This document shows, in pieces, positions 24,063 to 36,170 of a stretch of DNA of 64,000 nucleotides (the stretch's first letter is position 1; the number at the start of each line of letters is the position of its first letter). Origin of the DNA: Norana najaformis (lineage: Eukaryota > Annelida > Clitellata > Crassiclitellata > Hormogastridae); assembly GCA_964023275.1 (NCBI GenBank), contig OZ029917.1:21562488-21626487 (forward strand), written 5' to 3'. The notes under the pieces were generated by a model. It ran no database searches and had not been told where the DNA came from. It saw only the letters and a list, made by a program, of their open reading frames with translations. Position numbers and translations under genes: made by a program.

Positions 24063-27000
24063 TCCAGAAATTCCCAAAAAGGTACGTCTTAAGACGGGCC
24101 GAGAATGTTTTCTGAATTGTTAAGGGAGCAACCGTTCGAATTTCTCGGGGCTAACTCTTCAAGACAGATGGTACCACATAGGAAAAAGCACAATTTGCCC
24201 GTGCGTCGTACGGGATGGCCGGACTATGGGATAGTCACGTCCCGCCGATCGCAACATTTGTCGACCTGGTTGACTCGCAATGGGTGTGAGAAACTCCCTG
24301 ATGTACAGTACTTCGCAGCTGAGACAGCTATAAACGCCCTGTCTGTGAGAAGTATCTTGAACTGTATTGATATATGATGATGACATTGTCTTCGCAAGTG
24401 AAGCCGGTGAACAAATGATGGTTCGACTGATAATTGTAACAATGATGATACAGGCTGAGTTCCTAAGCGATTTCTTTTTGATTGCTTAAGGTTCACAGTC
24501 TCGTTTTACCATAATTTCCATCTCAATCTACTGTATTATTTGCTCATGTTCTTTCGGTCTTTTTGTATGTCTCTCTCTTTCTTCATCGCTTCCTATACGC
24601 TATTTTTAAAAACTTACCCTCACTTCCAATCGGGCCCTTGGTGGTTCTCTTTGCACTTTGGCCTAAATATTTAACCGGACTACTGGCTGAGTTTTGAAAT
24701 CGCTCTGTGTTGTAGGTATTGTAAAAGTATTGCCGGATACGTGGTTGCGCTGTAAGAGAATATAACTGAAAAATTAAAAGTATTCATAAGAATTTGGTAA
24801 TTTTGGTAATTCACCTTACCAAAATCCTAGATATGCCACTGATTTCAGGGACAGTTTTAATATAAGACATTCCACAGTCGACTTCGGTAGGTGTTGGATA
24901 GTTAAAAAATAATGGCCTCTATACTAGACGCTTTAGGCCTATATACATAGGCAGAACTCTTCCATGCGATCGGTCTTGCCCACATGAATATGAGGCTTAA
25001 TGCAGCACGTGCCAGAGTGTCAGCCTTTGCATAGTTAAGTAGGTATTTTCGAATTGCTGTATTATCTGTTCTTTTTCTGTCCCATAGTTCTTTCAGCTTT
25101 ATTTGTTTCCTATCCTATAAATTAAAATATCTGTCCAAATCGTTGTACTGTTGTTTGTGATCTTTCTCTATCTCTGTCTCTGTCTCTGTATTTCTCTCTT
25201 CCCCCATTGCTTAGCCTATAATGCCTTTTCAATTCCATTTAATTGAAATTTATTTTCATATGCATTCGTGTGGGTTTTGTTTGCACTTGGCTGCCGATGG
25301 ATACTGCAGCTGCTCTTCAGCTCTGCGCCTAATAACGTTTGAGCAGCTAGTCAAATGGGAAATCGCAAGTAGTCTGTTAGATAGAACCGCGTCAGTTGCA
25401 AAAGCCACACAGAACAGTGCTTTCCATGTTTATAGCTAAAACAACAATCCATTCCTTTCTGTTTGCGGTCCACGGGTTAGAAATAACATGTTTTTCCCGC
25501 ATTTAAGACAATAGATCTTTTGATTAGATCTAGAATAAATCTTTCCGTTCTTGGAAGCCATTTCCGCGACTCAGTACAGCCAGTTGGACTATTCATAACT
25601 CTAAAACTGTTTCTTGCATATGTGTCCATTATGCTGAGCATTATTCCTACTTAATCCTCCTTTGAATATTTCTGCAGCATAAATATCTGTTACAAATATG
25701 CAATGCGTTCTTGCCTCCCTAAAGCGTGACACGGTGTATTATTAATTAGTAGAGACTAATTATTATATGACTAGATCATATGCACGACTAGAAAAGATAC
25801 TAAGAAAGATAACAGCGTCCTATGCAGCAATGGAAGCCGCAGACAAAAATCCATCAGCGTTTCATTACTGATTGTTATCCGTGACAATGGTTTGACGCCA
25901 TCAGTAGCATCGCACACCTGTTTTGCTATTCTACAAATGAACCACGTAAGCCGAAACTCTCATCGTCTGTAATAAATATATATATATATAGAACTTATTT
26001 CTATCATATTATGATATAATATGATAAGCCACATATAACAAATACACGTGGGCTAGCATGACTCTAACAGAACTGTTTTTATATAATGCATAGTTCTTTA
26101 TAGTTCTGACGTCGTATTTGCTGCGGGGTTGACGGTGTAGGTCTATGCATGGGGCTAGGTTAAAGATTACAGGCCTAATTTCTGCCACTAGGACAACATA
26201 TTATGACACACTGGCTTTTTCTTGTCGTTTGTGTTCAGTTTTATAGGTCGCACGTGTTCGTGTTTGTACATATGGATTTTCTTACATAAAGAGCGCATAT
26301 CTTGGAAAGCTGGCCTAATGAAGAAAACACAGGTCGAACTATAGAAAACAACCAGAAGAGCCAGAACAACACTTAATTAGGAGTTACCTTAACCTGGCGT
26401 TGTTGCCGTTTTTCTATAGTTATTATTGTAGTTTGTCTTACTATTATCACAAATCTAACACACAGTAAAATCCACTGGGGATGAGGAATGGTAGGCTAGT
26501 TCGGAATATTTCATTTGCTTATACTCTAACTTTTTTAATGTTACTTAGCATTACAGCATTTCGGGTAAAATAAATAATGCTGACTTAAATGTACTCTAAT
26601 TTTTAATCTTGCTTATCATTACAATAATATCTGAGTCAAAACTTTGATTGCTTTTTTCTCCGAATTCAGTTTCCTTGACTACTATTCTTTAACAGTGCAC
26701 AGCTACGGTTAGGAACATTATAAATGAATAAGTAATACGTCATTTGAAAGGTCTCGGAGAGCAGAACTTTATGGAAGGATAAAGTGGATTTTGATTTTTG
26801 GCTACAAAGGCCTAAATTTGGCATAGTGGGTCACATATTTTCGGTAAAATAATATGCTGACTTTGAAATGACGGAGTGGTCGGCAAAGTACAGCAGGTAT
26901 GTTCTGTATTGAAGTTATAAAACTATGCAAATAAATTTCTGCGTCTTAAGTTAAGTTTCATTTATATATTGCCAACTTGTTGGACTAGATGATGACAAGT

Positions 27001-27171
27001 GGATAAAGCAATCTGAAGGAAAATACACAACATCGCAAAAAGTGGCGGAGTTGGCCATAGGAACCTGCCGAATGCAAAGAGCCTAAAGAAAGAAGAACTT
27101 AGGACTACGATGACTTAGCCACGGGACTCGATAAATAATTTTCAACTAAGTGAAACGGTGTGCTGCAAATT
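24063..27171. other. No gene seen; longest repeat-poor stretch of the window
   Basis: About 3.1 kb without a recognised element. Short tracts: CT/GT-rich at 25160-25200 and (TA)n at 25976-25990. An imperfect repeat around TACTCTAA.TTTTTAAT occurs at 26523 and 26590. The open frames have no recognised domain. Confidence 0.5.
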
Positions 27172-27512
27172 AAGTGCTCTTGTAAAGTAAGGTGAGGTAG
27201 GTTGCATACTAAGTGCTCTTGTAAAGTAAGGTTATGTAGGTTGCATACTAAGTACTCTTGTAAAGTAAGGTGATGTAGGTTGCATACTAAGTACTCTTGT
27301 AAAGTAAGGTGAGGTAGGTTGCATACTAAGTGCTCTTGTAAAGTAAGGTGATGTAGGTTGCATACTAAGTACTCTTGTAAAGTAAGGTGAGGTAGGTTGC
27401 ATACTAAGTACTCTTGTAAAGTAAGGTGAGGTAGGTTGCATACTAAGTACTCTTGTAAAGTAAGGTGAGATAGGTTGCATACTAAGTGCTCTTGCAAAAT
27501 TAGATAAAGTAG
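27172..27512. repeat. 39-bp minisatellite, eight units plus a partial
   Basis: Units start at 27172, 27211, 27250 and so on every 39 bp, with a diverged partial ninth from 27484. Each contains CTCTTGTAAAGTAAGGTGA and GTAGGTTGCATACTA. Because 39 is divisible by three, two minus-strand frames stay open as 13-residue peptide repeats. Confidence 0.95.
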
Positions 27513-28264
27513 ACCTCAACGGTCCTGGCAGCTATAAGATGTCGTTAAGCACTGGATATTACTAGAACCGGTCTAAGAGGGTATGTTCCTGTCCCTAAAA
27601 ATCGTTTCCGGTGTGCGTGTTCGTCTGTGAAGGTCAAGATTAAACAACTACACTGTACAGTCTCTGGACTTCATTTCCTCCCTAACGGCTGCCTTCGTGT
27701 CTCTGCATTAGAAATGACTTGCCGTTCGTCTCTCAACCGGCTATATTTTATACTGCACTTTCACAAGGCTGCCTTTTACCATAGGGATAAAATTGTGCTA
27801 AATAAGTCCTTAAATTATAATCGACCAACATTGACTAATAAAACTGACCCGATATATATATATATATATATCTTTAATAATAATAATAACAACAACAACA
27901 ACAAAAAGAACAACATCAACAACACCAGCAGCAATAATAATAATAATAGAAACATCAACAACAACAGTAATAATAAAAAATTTATTAAGACTTTTATTAC
28001 TAACCGAACAAACTAATGATTTTGGTAAATACTGCAGATGTGTAACTATTACTGATTTTCACTATTCAGTCGATTGCGCCAAGTATGCCGGTCTTGAGCC
28101 AAATAATAGAGAGAATACAAATACTTGTATGAACAATTAGCATTGAACCAATGAACGTAACCTAGTCATATTCGAAATTTCTGTGGTTTGTTATGCCTTA
28201 TCCTAGGGTTACTTCATAGTTTTTCTGTGGCTGTGTCTTAATATAAGTCTAAGCTTTAAAAGAA
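27513..28264. other. No gene seen; A-rich simple repeats
   Basis: A (TA)n run at 27852-27872 leads into AAT/AAC-rich sequence to about 27990, which produces an artefactual poly-Asn frame (27627-28016). Confidence 0.6.
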
Positions 28265-28530
28265 GAGCAGCCCCATAGGCTAACCTCCGAGAGACTGCCA
28301 TGGACGGATATAAAGTGCTGGCGACTTCATTTTTCTTGCCTCGGTATATGAATGCGTGTAGCCAAGTCCTCTCCTTCGCCGTCAGATCTTTCCACTGAGT
28401 GTTTGGCCAATGTACTCATTGTATAGCTGCGTTTGCTAGGAGGCACAAATGAAGCCGAAATATCGAAAAGAGATTTGATCCGCCCACCTCTGGATATACA
28501 GTCCTGCACGCTAACCATATTAGACTATCA
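28265..28530 (-). repeat. tRNA-derived SINE, copy A
   Basis: The minus strand begins GATAGTCTAATATGGTTAGC, then GGACTGTATATCC (anticodon-arm-like) and GGCGGATCAAATC (B-box-like). The body includes GCAGCTATACAATGAGTACA and ends with AAATGAAGTCGCCAGCACTT. Head and body match copy B at 55840-56117, and the 3' part matches 59838-59905. Confidence 0.7.
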
Positions 28531-28558
28531 TGCAGCTCGATTTAAAGTTTGGACGTTG

Positions 28559-28925
28559 CTAGGGGACCTCAAGGAGGTCGCCTAAACTGGAATACTAGAG
28601 GGCCTCAAGGAGATCTCCTAAAATGGAATACTAGGGGTTCGATTTTATGCAACCACATTCAGAAACATTTACAGTTGGTCAAAGTCAGGAAAATTTCAGT
28701 TTCGATCTATTATTTTGTCACCGAACAAGATGATAATGTTCGTATGTTTGCTTTGCAGTTTGTAACTCTTTATTTCAAACACAAAGTTCATCCCAACAGA
28801 AAACTCAGATTCTACGTCCGCAGCCATTTTGACTGTTTATAACAATCACGCGAGAGTCTGCGAGATCTCGCGCACTTGAGGCTCCCTAGTCCGCGCAATT
28901 ACGGGGCCTCCTTGAGGTCCTCTAG
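28559..28925. mobile_element. MITE with CCTCAAGG-containing inverted repeats, 367 bp
   Basis: The left end CTAGGGGACCTCAAGGAGG (28559-28577) is matched by the reverse complement of the right end, CTAGAGGACCTCAAGGAGG (28907-28925). A second internal copy of the left motif starts near 28594. No target duplication is obvious, and there is no coding capacity. A perfect GCGAGATCTCGC palindrome lies at 28860-28871. Confidence 0.6.
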
Positions 28926-30786
28926 ACACTTTGTTATAGTTTATGTCGACGATCTTCGAAGTTGTCAAAGATCGGGCTTCGAATTTTCAACACACCCGAT
29001 TTGTAGCGTAGCGTTAACTAGAGAAAAGAAAATCACTCTTTAGTTTGGCAATTGTAATTAAACGAATATTTCAATCACAAAAGTATTTGTATCGTCACGG
29101 TTTCTAAACACATATCTATCAACGACATTTGCAACTATTTACCAACTGAGAACATGACAGACAATTTGTACCAAATCTTCATGCTCTCTAACAATGCTTT
29201 TGCATCCGCTTATGTATGCCTTTTCCCACCAAGACAGCAGACCAGTTCTGGCTGGTTTAGACCGGCCTCCCGCTATTGCGCTTTAGTGGGTTTTCCAAAA
29301 TTCCGCTGACTCGTAGTAATGTAGAATTGGCGTTTTCCCGCACGAGCGTCCTTGTGATAAATTGCGCGCCCTCCAAAATCGTGGAAAATTCCACTGCGCG
29401 CTCGCTAGCCAATCACAAACAAGTCAACCGATGACTCATCGGCATGACGTCACAGAAACTTTCACTGCAAGCATGCGCTTAAACATGCTGAATCATCAGT
29501 AGATAAATCACGCTCACAGTTTGTATGAATTTTTAAGCATATAAGTTAGTAAGTGATGCATTTGTTAACATGCTATATGTCTATCAGATGAGCGAAGAAT
29601 CGTAGGCGAAATAATAGTAAACAATATGTTCAGAATATATTCCATTTTCGGTCTAGGATGTTCGCATCGGAAGCCTGACTCTTCCTGTCTGTTTGAGTTG
29701 CATAAAAATATGTTCTATATGTGGCTTAAATAAAGAGATCTTTAGCGAAAGGTCTCCCCGCAGTCAATGCTGCCAACGTCCCTAAGCTGCGTTTTGAAAC
29801 CATGTTGATAATATTAGATTTTCTTATTAAACTTCGAATTTTCGAATCAGAATTGGTTTTTATATAGCTGATATAAGTACATTTGTGGGGTTTTATTAGT
29901 TCTACGGTACTGCTAATTTTATTTATAAAGTAACATAATACGAATTTATTTCTTTGTTCGATTTGACACTAAAATACTGCGCTCACCTAATTCAACAGGC
30001 GTCACAGCAAATGAATTTGAAATACAGGAAATATAAAAGATAATTTGCGGGTAATGTAGAAAAATTGCAAATGGTGAAGAGAGAAAATAAATCAGAAACA
30101 AGTAAAAAGAGACAAGCCTACATCTAATAAACACTGTCGCGACAAAAGACAAGCTATTAGACATACAAGTTTGTGCTGATGAAATGCGAAGAATCAGTAA
30201 GTAACATAAAGAATCAAGAAAAGGAGACGTCTGATCTTCAAAAGTATAATATCATATCATATTCATACTCCATAGATTTCGTGGGTCCAAACATAAACAC
30301 TAGATGCACTGTCTGTATTGATCCTCATTGTTCGACTGGTATAAAGTCAAATTTCTTAATTCTGCGCATTAATTGTTTGACAATAAACGAACATTAAAAC
30401 AAAAAAAGTGGATCATTAATTAAAATCTGACAAAAGAAGCTTCATTACAACGAACCCAACATTTCCAGGGTTGACTGCATTAGATTTTAAAATACACATT
30501 TTAAAAGCAAAAGACTTCTGAGCTTGAATCGTAATGCGGCTTCCTATCCACCTTATTTCCGTTATTTTCGAGAATTTAGCGTCAGAAGAGTTACGTTTAG
30601 AGGGCTTGGCAGCGATAGACGTTCTTCTAAACATTTTAAATCTAAAATTGCTTTGTTTTCGCCATTTTATGTGATTTTGAAGCTTTTGTTCGGCCCAATT
30701 ATTAACTGTACATTTATCCCGGCTGATTATTTTGATTTCTACAGCACCTATACATGTAAATCTAAATTAATATAACCTAAAGACTT
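28926..30786. other. No gene seen; CpG-rich patch with CCAAT and CRE motifs
   Basis: At 29250-29460 the sequence is CpG-richer than its surroundings. It carries CCAATCA near 29410 and a perfect CRE palindrome TGACGTCA at 29444-29451. No start codon with a convincing downstream exon is seen. The rest is AT-rich. Confidence 0.4.
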
Positions 30787-32226
30787 CTATAGCGCCGTTT
30801 CCATAATGCTCAAGGCATCATTCAATGGTCGCTTCAAGTGAAATCGTAATCCAAGAGCACAGTCCGCTAGAGGAGCCATGACAAATTCCTGTAGGTCACA
30901 GAAACCAAAATTTAGGCTACGGTGGGTGAGCAAGTTGAAACAAATGAGTCTTAAGTTTATAATTAAAGGACACAAAAGAAGTGACAGGACGAACTGAACT
31001 GGGCAAAGAATTCCAAAGTCTAAGACCAGATACTGAGAACACCTGGGAACGCAACAATGTTCTGGTGCGAGGGACTGCAAGAACCACTACAGTGTCCATT
31101 GATCGAGTAAAATATTTATTGGTAAGACAGTAGAGCATGGAACATAGACAGGTCGCTTAATTTAAATGTAGTACTTCGTGAACTAAAAGACAGGTTTTAA
31201 ACTGGATTCTTTGATTAATGGGTGGTCAGTGCATGAAAGCAAGATTGACGTAATATGCTGATATTTAAAGGTTTTTTGTTATGGCTCTGGCGAGAGAGTT
31301 TTGAACCCTTTTGTAGTTTGTGTAGATCTTTCTTTGCGATACCAAAAAGAAGTGAGTTATATTAGTCAAGCCTACTGGAAACCAATACATTAGCTAGTGG
31401 GATCAAGACAGTTTGAGGCAAAAGAGATCTGATTCTACGATTATCCCCTATGTAAAACTGAGCTAATCTGCTTATGGCCGGAATATGGTTAGAAAATGAA
31501 GGAGTCGAACACTTCGCCCAAACCGCGTGCGCGTTAAGTATGGTTTTACAAAACCAACTAAGCAGAAGAAAATCAAATTTGTGGAGCTGTTAGTTTGTGC
31601 CTAGAATAAGGAATTCAGTTAGTGACAGATCAGAAGAAGTCTATTGCTAGCCATCCAAAACTTCTCGCCAAAAATAGAAGAAAGTAGTTGGAGAGCCTGC
31701 AGGATCATACGCGATACTACCAAATGCTGCGAATAGCTGTGTATCGTCAGCCTACAAGTGGTAGTCCAGAGAGCTGTCAGTAAGTAGCGAACCCAATGGA
31801 GTTCTATATAACGTAACCAGTAGCGGACCCAGGCCAGAATCTTGTGGAACGCCGCAGTTCAAGACAGTAGGCTCAGAAGTGAGTTGGTTGATACGGATTG
31901 ACTGAGTACGAAGGTGCAGGTAAGATGCGAACCAACGGAGAGCGGGACCAGAAATATCAAACCAGTGTTCAAGGCGTTGTTGGAGTATGCCGTGGTCAAC
32001 AGTATCAAAAGCGGCAGATAGGTCAAGGAGAAGCAATTACCTTTTCTTGATTTATGGAATTGATTATGCGATTGTGAATGGTAAGTAGTGCCGTTTCAGT
32101 GGAATGGTATTTGCAGGAGGCAGATCGGAAAGGAAGGTAGGACGAGAGGCGACAGCTCAGGGGATTAGCAACTGCTTCTTCCAGGATTTTGAAAAGCCTG
32201 GTTGACTGACCGGCGAGGGAATGCAT
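30787..32226 (-). pseudogene. CR1/L2-like LINE, 3' part of ORF2 and tail
   Basis: Homology runs continuously on the minus strand from 32226 to 30787 with frame changes. Blocks in order are YHSTETALL (about 32090), [14 protein letters not shown] (about 32030-31990), [12 protein letters not shown] (about 31850-31815), the catalytic box, HIPAISRLAQ with LANVLVSSRLD (about 31485-31360), GIAKKDLHKLQK (about 31345-31310), VPRTRT and FSVSGLRLWNSLPSSVR (about 31075-30990), and KLKTHLF (about 30955). In the catalytic box the aromatic codon before ADD is a TAG (31752-31754), and GVPQGS reads GVPQDS. The 3' end at 30787 carries TATAGCGCC, shared with other LINE tails in the window. Endonuclease and the first part of ORF2 are missing (5' truncation is usual for LINEs). 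Confidence 0.85.
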
Positions 32227-33625
32227 CGAAATAGCTTTCTAATTTTCTTATCTGAATCTTGTGGAGAGCACGTCTGATTCAATGACTTGCTGATTAGGCA
32301 TTCCGCGTGCTTCAGTTGATGGAAGTAATTGCGGAGAGGATTGGCTCAGCACTCTTTGGTCCAGCCGGAGCCGAATTGCGTTTATAATCGCATTTCGACA
32401 GAATGCTACCCAGGCAATTCAACTCGCCAAGCACTCGATGCCTCGGCCAACGGCAAGGGCCCCGGTACGCTCGCCGATTAAAGGTTGACAACGCATTTGT
32501 ATTCCAAGACATAGAGAGGGCGAGAACGAGAGAAAGAGAGACAGACAGACAGACACAGAGAGACAGACAGAGACAGACAGAGAGAGATAGAAAGAGAGGA
32601 ATGAGATACAGCGATAGAGAAAGAGAAAGAGGAAGAGATATATAGAGGGAAAGGGATACAAATAGGGAAGAGAACAGGGACAGATATTGGAAGAGGGTAA
32701 CATAGATGTCGAGGGATTCAAAAGAACAAAAACAAATAGGAAGACGCAAAGACAGACTGAAATAGGCTAGTTAACTAGAAATTATTATACACGGTCGGCT
32801 TTATTCAGAGCCCATGGAACTACGACAGCCAATACAGCCATCCATAGTAACAAATCTTCATTCACACGAAATATAAAGATGGCAATTGATAATACTCGCA
32901 GAAAGACAGTGCCACAAGGACTCAGAAGAAGAAAACTATAGTTAATTAAAAACTAAATAGAAAGTTATTTATTTGACTACAATCTAAGCCATATTAAATG
33001 TCAGAAACTTGAACTTATGAAACACCCTATAGAACAAATTGATTCCGGACAATAACTAAATATGATTAATTTGAAATAATAATTGAATACAAATTGTTTA
33101 CCGTTTGAAGATTATTTTACTTTAGAGGACACAAACGAATTAAAGCTAGGTCTGCACGAGTAGGGGCATATAATAAGCTATAGGCCTAACAGTTATGCCC
33201 TTAGGCCTTTTATATGAAGGCGGCTTAACGTAGAAGCAATTTTCGATCGACTGCTTAACCAATCTCGTGTATTAAGAAGCCCAGATTAGATTGTATACAA
33301 TTTAATTACAAGTATGGCTATTTATTGAAAAACACTTCTGTTCTACACTTGTTAAGAATTACAAGAAACTTGGAAGGTGAGAAGATGCGTGAAGAGAGAA
33401 AATGACTCGAAACCAAACCATAGTGACTACATGTACATACAAATGTAGGCAATCAATCAGTTGCTACAAACATCGAAGCTGAAAGCTACATTAGTAGCGA
33501 GAATCCTGGATGTAGGTCTACATTCTTAAAAGCAAATTGGTCAGATAGTTTAGACAGCATCCCACATTATACGTATCTGAGTTGTCTTAGTCTGTATATA
33601 TAAACGTGATTACGAGGGCATATAT

Positions 33626-33660
<35 letters not shown>
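32227..33660. other. No gene seen; purine microsatellite and (TA)n
   Basis: At 32515-32650 the plus strand is GAGA/GACA purine-rich, giving Arg/Asp/Glu-rich and complementary Leu/Ser-rich frames that are artefacts. A TAGGCCTA lies at 33181. A (TA)n tract at 33622-33662 is the site of the next MITE. Confidence 0.55.
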
Positions 33661-33666
<6 letters not shown>

Positions 33667-34050
33667 AACTCCACAATAGAGTTAACATATGGAGACCGCA
33701 TAAACCACTCGTAGTCCTCTATATGTATGTATAGGCCTATATATATATAAACCACTCGTAGTCCTCTATATGTATGTATAGGCCTATAATCGTAATCGTA
33801 ATCCCAAGATTTCTACAGCGCCCAACGAAAGCCGCGCCGCGGGGACCAGCTTATTCACAGGCGCTCAGTCAAAAAAAATCGATAGGCAAAAGGGTTCGGT
33901 TCCGGGTCAAGATCCAAGAGTCAGGCAGAGAGAGACAGCGTGGCAGCTACGGTGGGTGATGTTTGGGATATATATATATATATATAAATATAGAGGACTA
34001 CGAGTGGTTTATGGGTCTCGATATGTTAACGCTATTGTGAAGTTCCTGTA
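33661..34050. mobile_element. MITE with about 62-bp terminal inverted repeats inside a TA microsatellite
   Basis: Left arm 33661-33724 (TAGGAACT, CACAATAG, GTTAACATAT, AAACCACTCGTAGTCCTCTA) is matched by the reverse complement of 33988-34050 at roughly nine of ten positions. Both ends abut TATATA runs, consistent with TA target use. The inner 40 bp of the left arm is duplicated (33701-33740 and 33748-33787), each copy ending in TAGGCCTA. The centre holds dispersed repeat copy B and no coding sequence. Confidence 0.75.
33787..33945 (+). repeat. Dispersed repeat copy B (matches 6975-7130)
   Basis: Contains CAAGATTTCTACAGCGCCCA, CCAGCTTATTCACAGGCGCT and the GTCAGGCAGA end found in copy A. It lies between the inverted repeats of the MITE. 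Confidence 0.75.
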
Positions 34051-35052
34051 TATATATATGTAATGTTTGTGTAAGTAAATATAGGCAGCGATATTTGTGT
34101 CTGCGGTCAAGCGACCTTTGGTGTAAAATGCTGAAGGAATTGAAGCGGAAGAAGCGATAGTCGTCCATCTGTCTCGCATGCATGCCTGCCTTATCGAATC
34201 AAACCTCGTCTAGTCCTCGTCGTCGTCGCAGAGATTTTGTCTTGAACGGAAGCATGTGAATAAAACGGGTCTCGTTATTTTTGACGCCGAATAAATACGG
34301 TGTTTATGACTGCGGTAAAAAATATAGAAACGAAAACCGTTGAGTAGGAAGCGACATTTAAGAGAGATTGCCAGCGGACATTTCTCTGCCAAATGCATTA
34401 ATATAGCAGTGTGAAGTGTCACCATTACATGCCGATAGATGTTATTGAGGCTAGTATATAGTCTGGCCCTCAGCGCGGGTCATTTTGGATGTCGTTGATG
34501 ACTGTGCTTCGTTTTGGCAAATAATTTCGTCATTTTCGAAGTTTGCCGAATGATTCAATATGGGTTCAGACGATTGCCGTGTCCGAGTTATTTCTGAAGT
34601 CAATTTTCGAGGTTATGCGTTTTGAACGGTATTTGGCTCCTGCTACCTTCTACGCCTGACCTCCATTTTGAACTGGTCGTTCTATAGAGGTTGATATTTT
34701 TGGACAGTGTTGAGCCAAGATTTGCATATGCTCTGTGCAACAGAGAAATTGCGAAATTGGCTGTGAAACGGCGAGCCAGGGTCTTTGGAGTGACGTTTGG
34801 AGTAGAATCTCTATAGAGCCTGACAGTCAGATAAACAGAGATGTGTTTCTATGCATTCTTTAATGCAAGGTGTGACATAATGTTGGAGTGACTGAAAGTG
34901 GGAAGCATATTATACAGGAGGGTAGACGGACAGACAGATGGAGGTATGTACATGCAGACGGACGGAGAATGCCCTGTTCAAGGACGGCGGAGTGTACCCT
35001 ACGATGGTAAAGGATTTGAGAGAGACAGACAGAGAGAGACAAAGACAGAGAG

Positions 35053-35100
<48 letters not shown>

Positions 35101-36069
35101 AGCTGTCCGATAGTGCGACGTGGGAGGTCTTGTGAGAGAACAGTGAGTTGGACATAAGTAAGAGGAACGAATGAGAGTTGAAAGCAGTACAGTTAGACGG
35201 ACAAGAATGTTAAAGTAGTTTTTGGACGAAGTAGAAGAGAGAGCTAAGATTTCTTTTTTAAAAATTTAAAATACAGACAATAAATTAAATTCAGCTGTGG
35301 AAGTTACGAACTCGTAACACACAGGTCCAGGGAATCGCTTCGGAATGAGATTCTTTTCCGTCAAACGGAACTAAACGGATTCTAAGGATAGCCATAGAAC
35401 CAGATTCACGTTCCCTCCTCGGGTCTGCAGCAGCTAGCAATCACATTCAACCGCAGGAAATGTCTTTAACACACGTTTGGTTATATATGATGATAATCAT
35501 ATAATAATGCAAATTATAACAAATAAACTCTGTTCAGGCTTCTCATTTTGTCGTCTTTATATATTCGTATCGTCTCTACGTCAACTTCAAGGTGTTCTAC
35601 TGCACCAGCAGAAATGCTTAGACAGTACTGGAGCTTAATATTTACAGTTTTACGTGTAATCTGTACTGTACCGCCGTTACCGCTTATTCTTAAACTGTGA
35701 AGTTTTTACGTTGATCCAGGGCGTCTAAACCTGAGTGAAATGATGCACGATGCGCATAGAAATTTCAGAGCGAAAAATCCTAGTCAACATTTCAACAAGT
35801 TGTACGATACATGCATGGTCTGAATTTAAATAAGCAAAATGTTTGACTGATACTAAGTTTGGATTGATGCCAATTTCACGGTACCTCATTGATTATGCGA
35901 AGTTTCACAGAACAGCCAAGCGTAACTATAATATCTACTTGACGTTGACATCAGCTGTGTGTAGGCATCTACACGCTTTCCTTCGTGTTATAGAACTGTA
36001 TTGATCCATGGACAATTATACAGGCCAACCAAGCAATAACATCGGCGTAGGAGAACCTGATGGCTTTAT
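34051..36069. other. No gene seen; (GA)n tract
   Basis: A GACA/GAGA tract at 35015-35098 ends in a pure (GA)n run. The rest is unassigned. Confidence 0.5.
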
Positions 36070-36170
36070 CGTAAGTGCACATTTATAAAAGCTTCTTAAG
36101 AGGTTCTCCCGATCTGACAGTGCAAGACCACAATCAAATAGAATGGTTTTCGATCGCTGGCAAAGGATAC
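36070..36170 (-). repeat. LINE 3'-end fragment
   Basis: CCACAATCAAATAGAATGGT followed by TTTCGATCGCTGG matches 19660-19700. The flanking TTCTTAAGAGGTTCTCC is reminiscent of the AAGAAAACTACTCAG region at 44868. Confidence 0.55.

Noticed and set aside
27105..27519. Two repetitive 13-residue proteins
   Set aside because: Both frames are open only because the 39-bp minisatellite unit is a multiple of three. No initiation context or domain is present.
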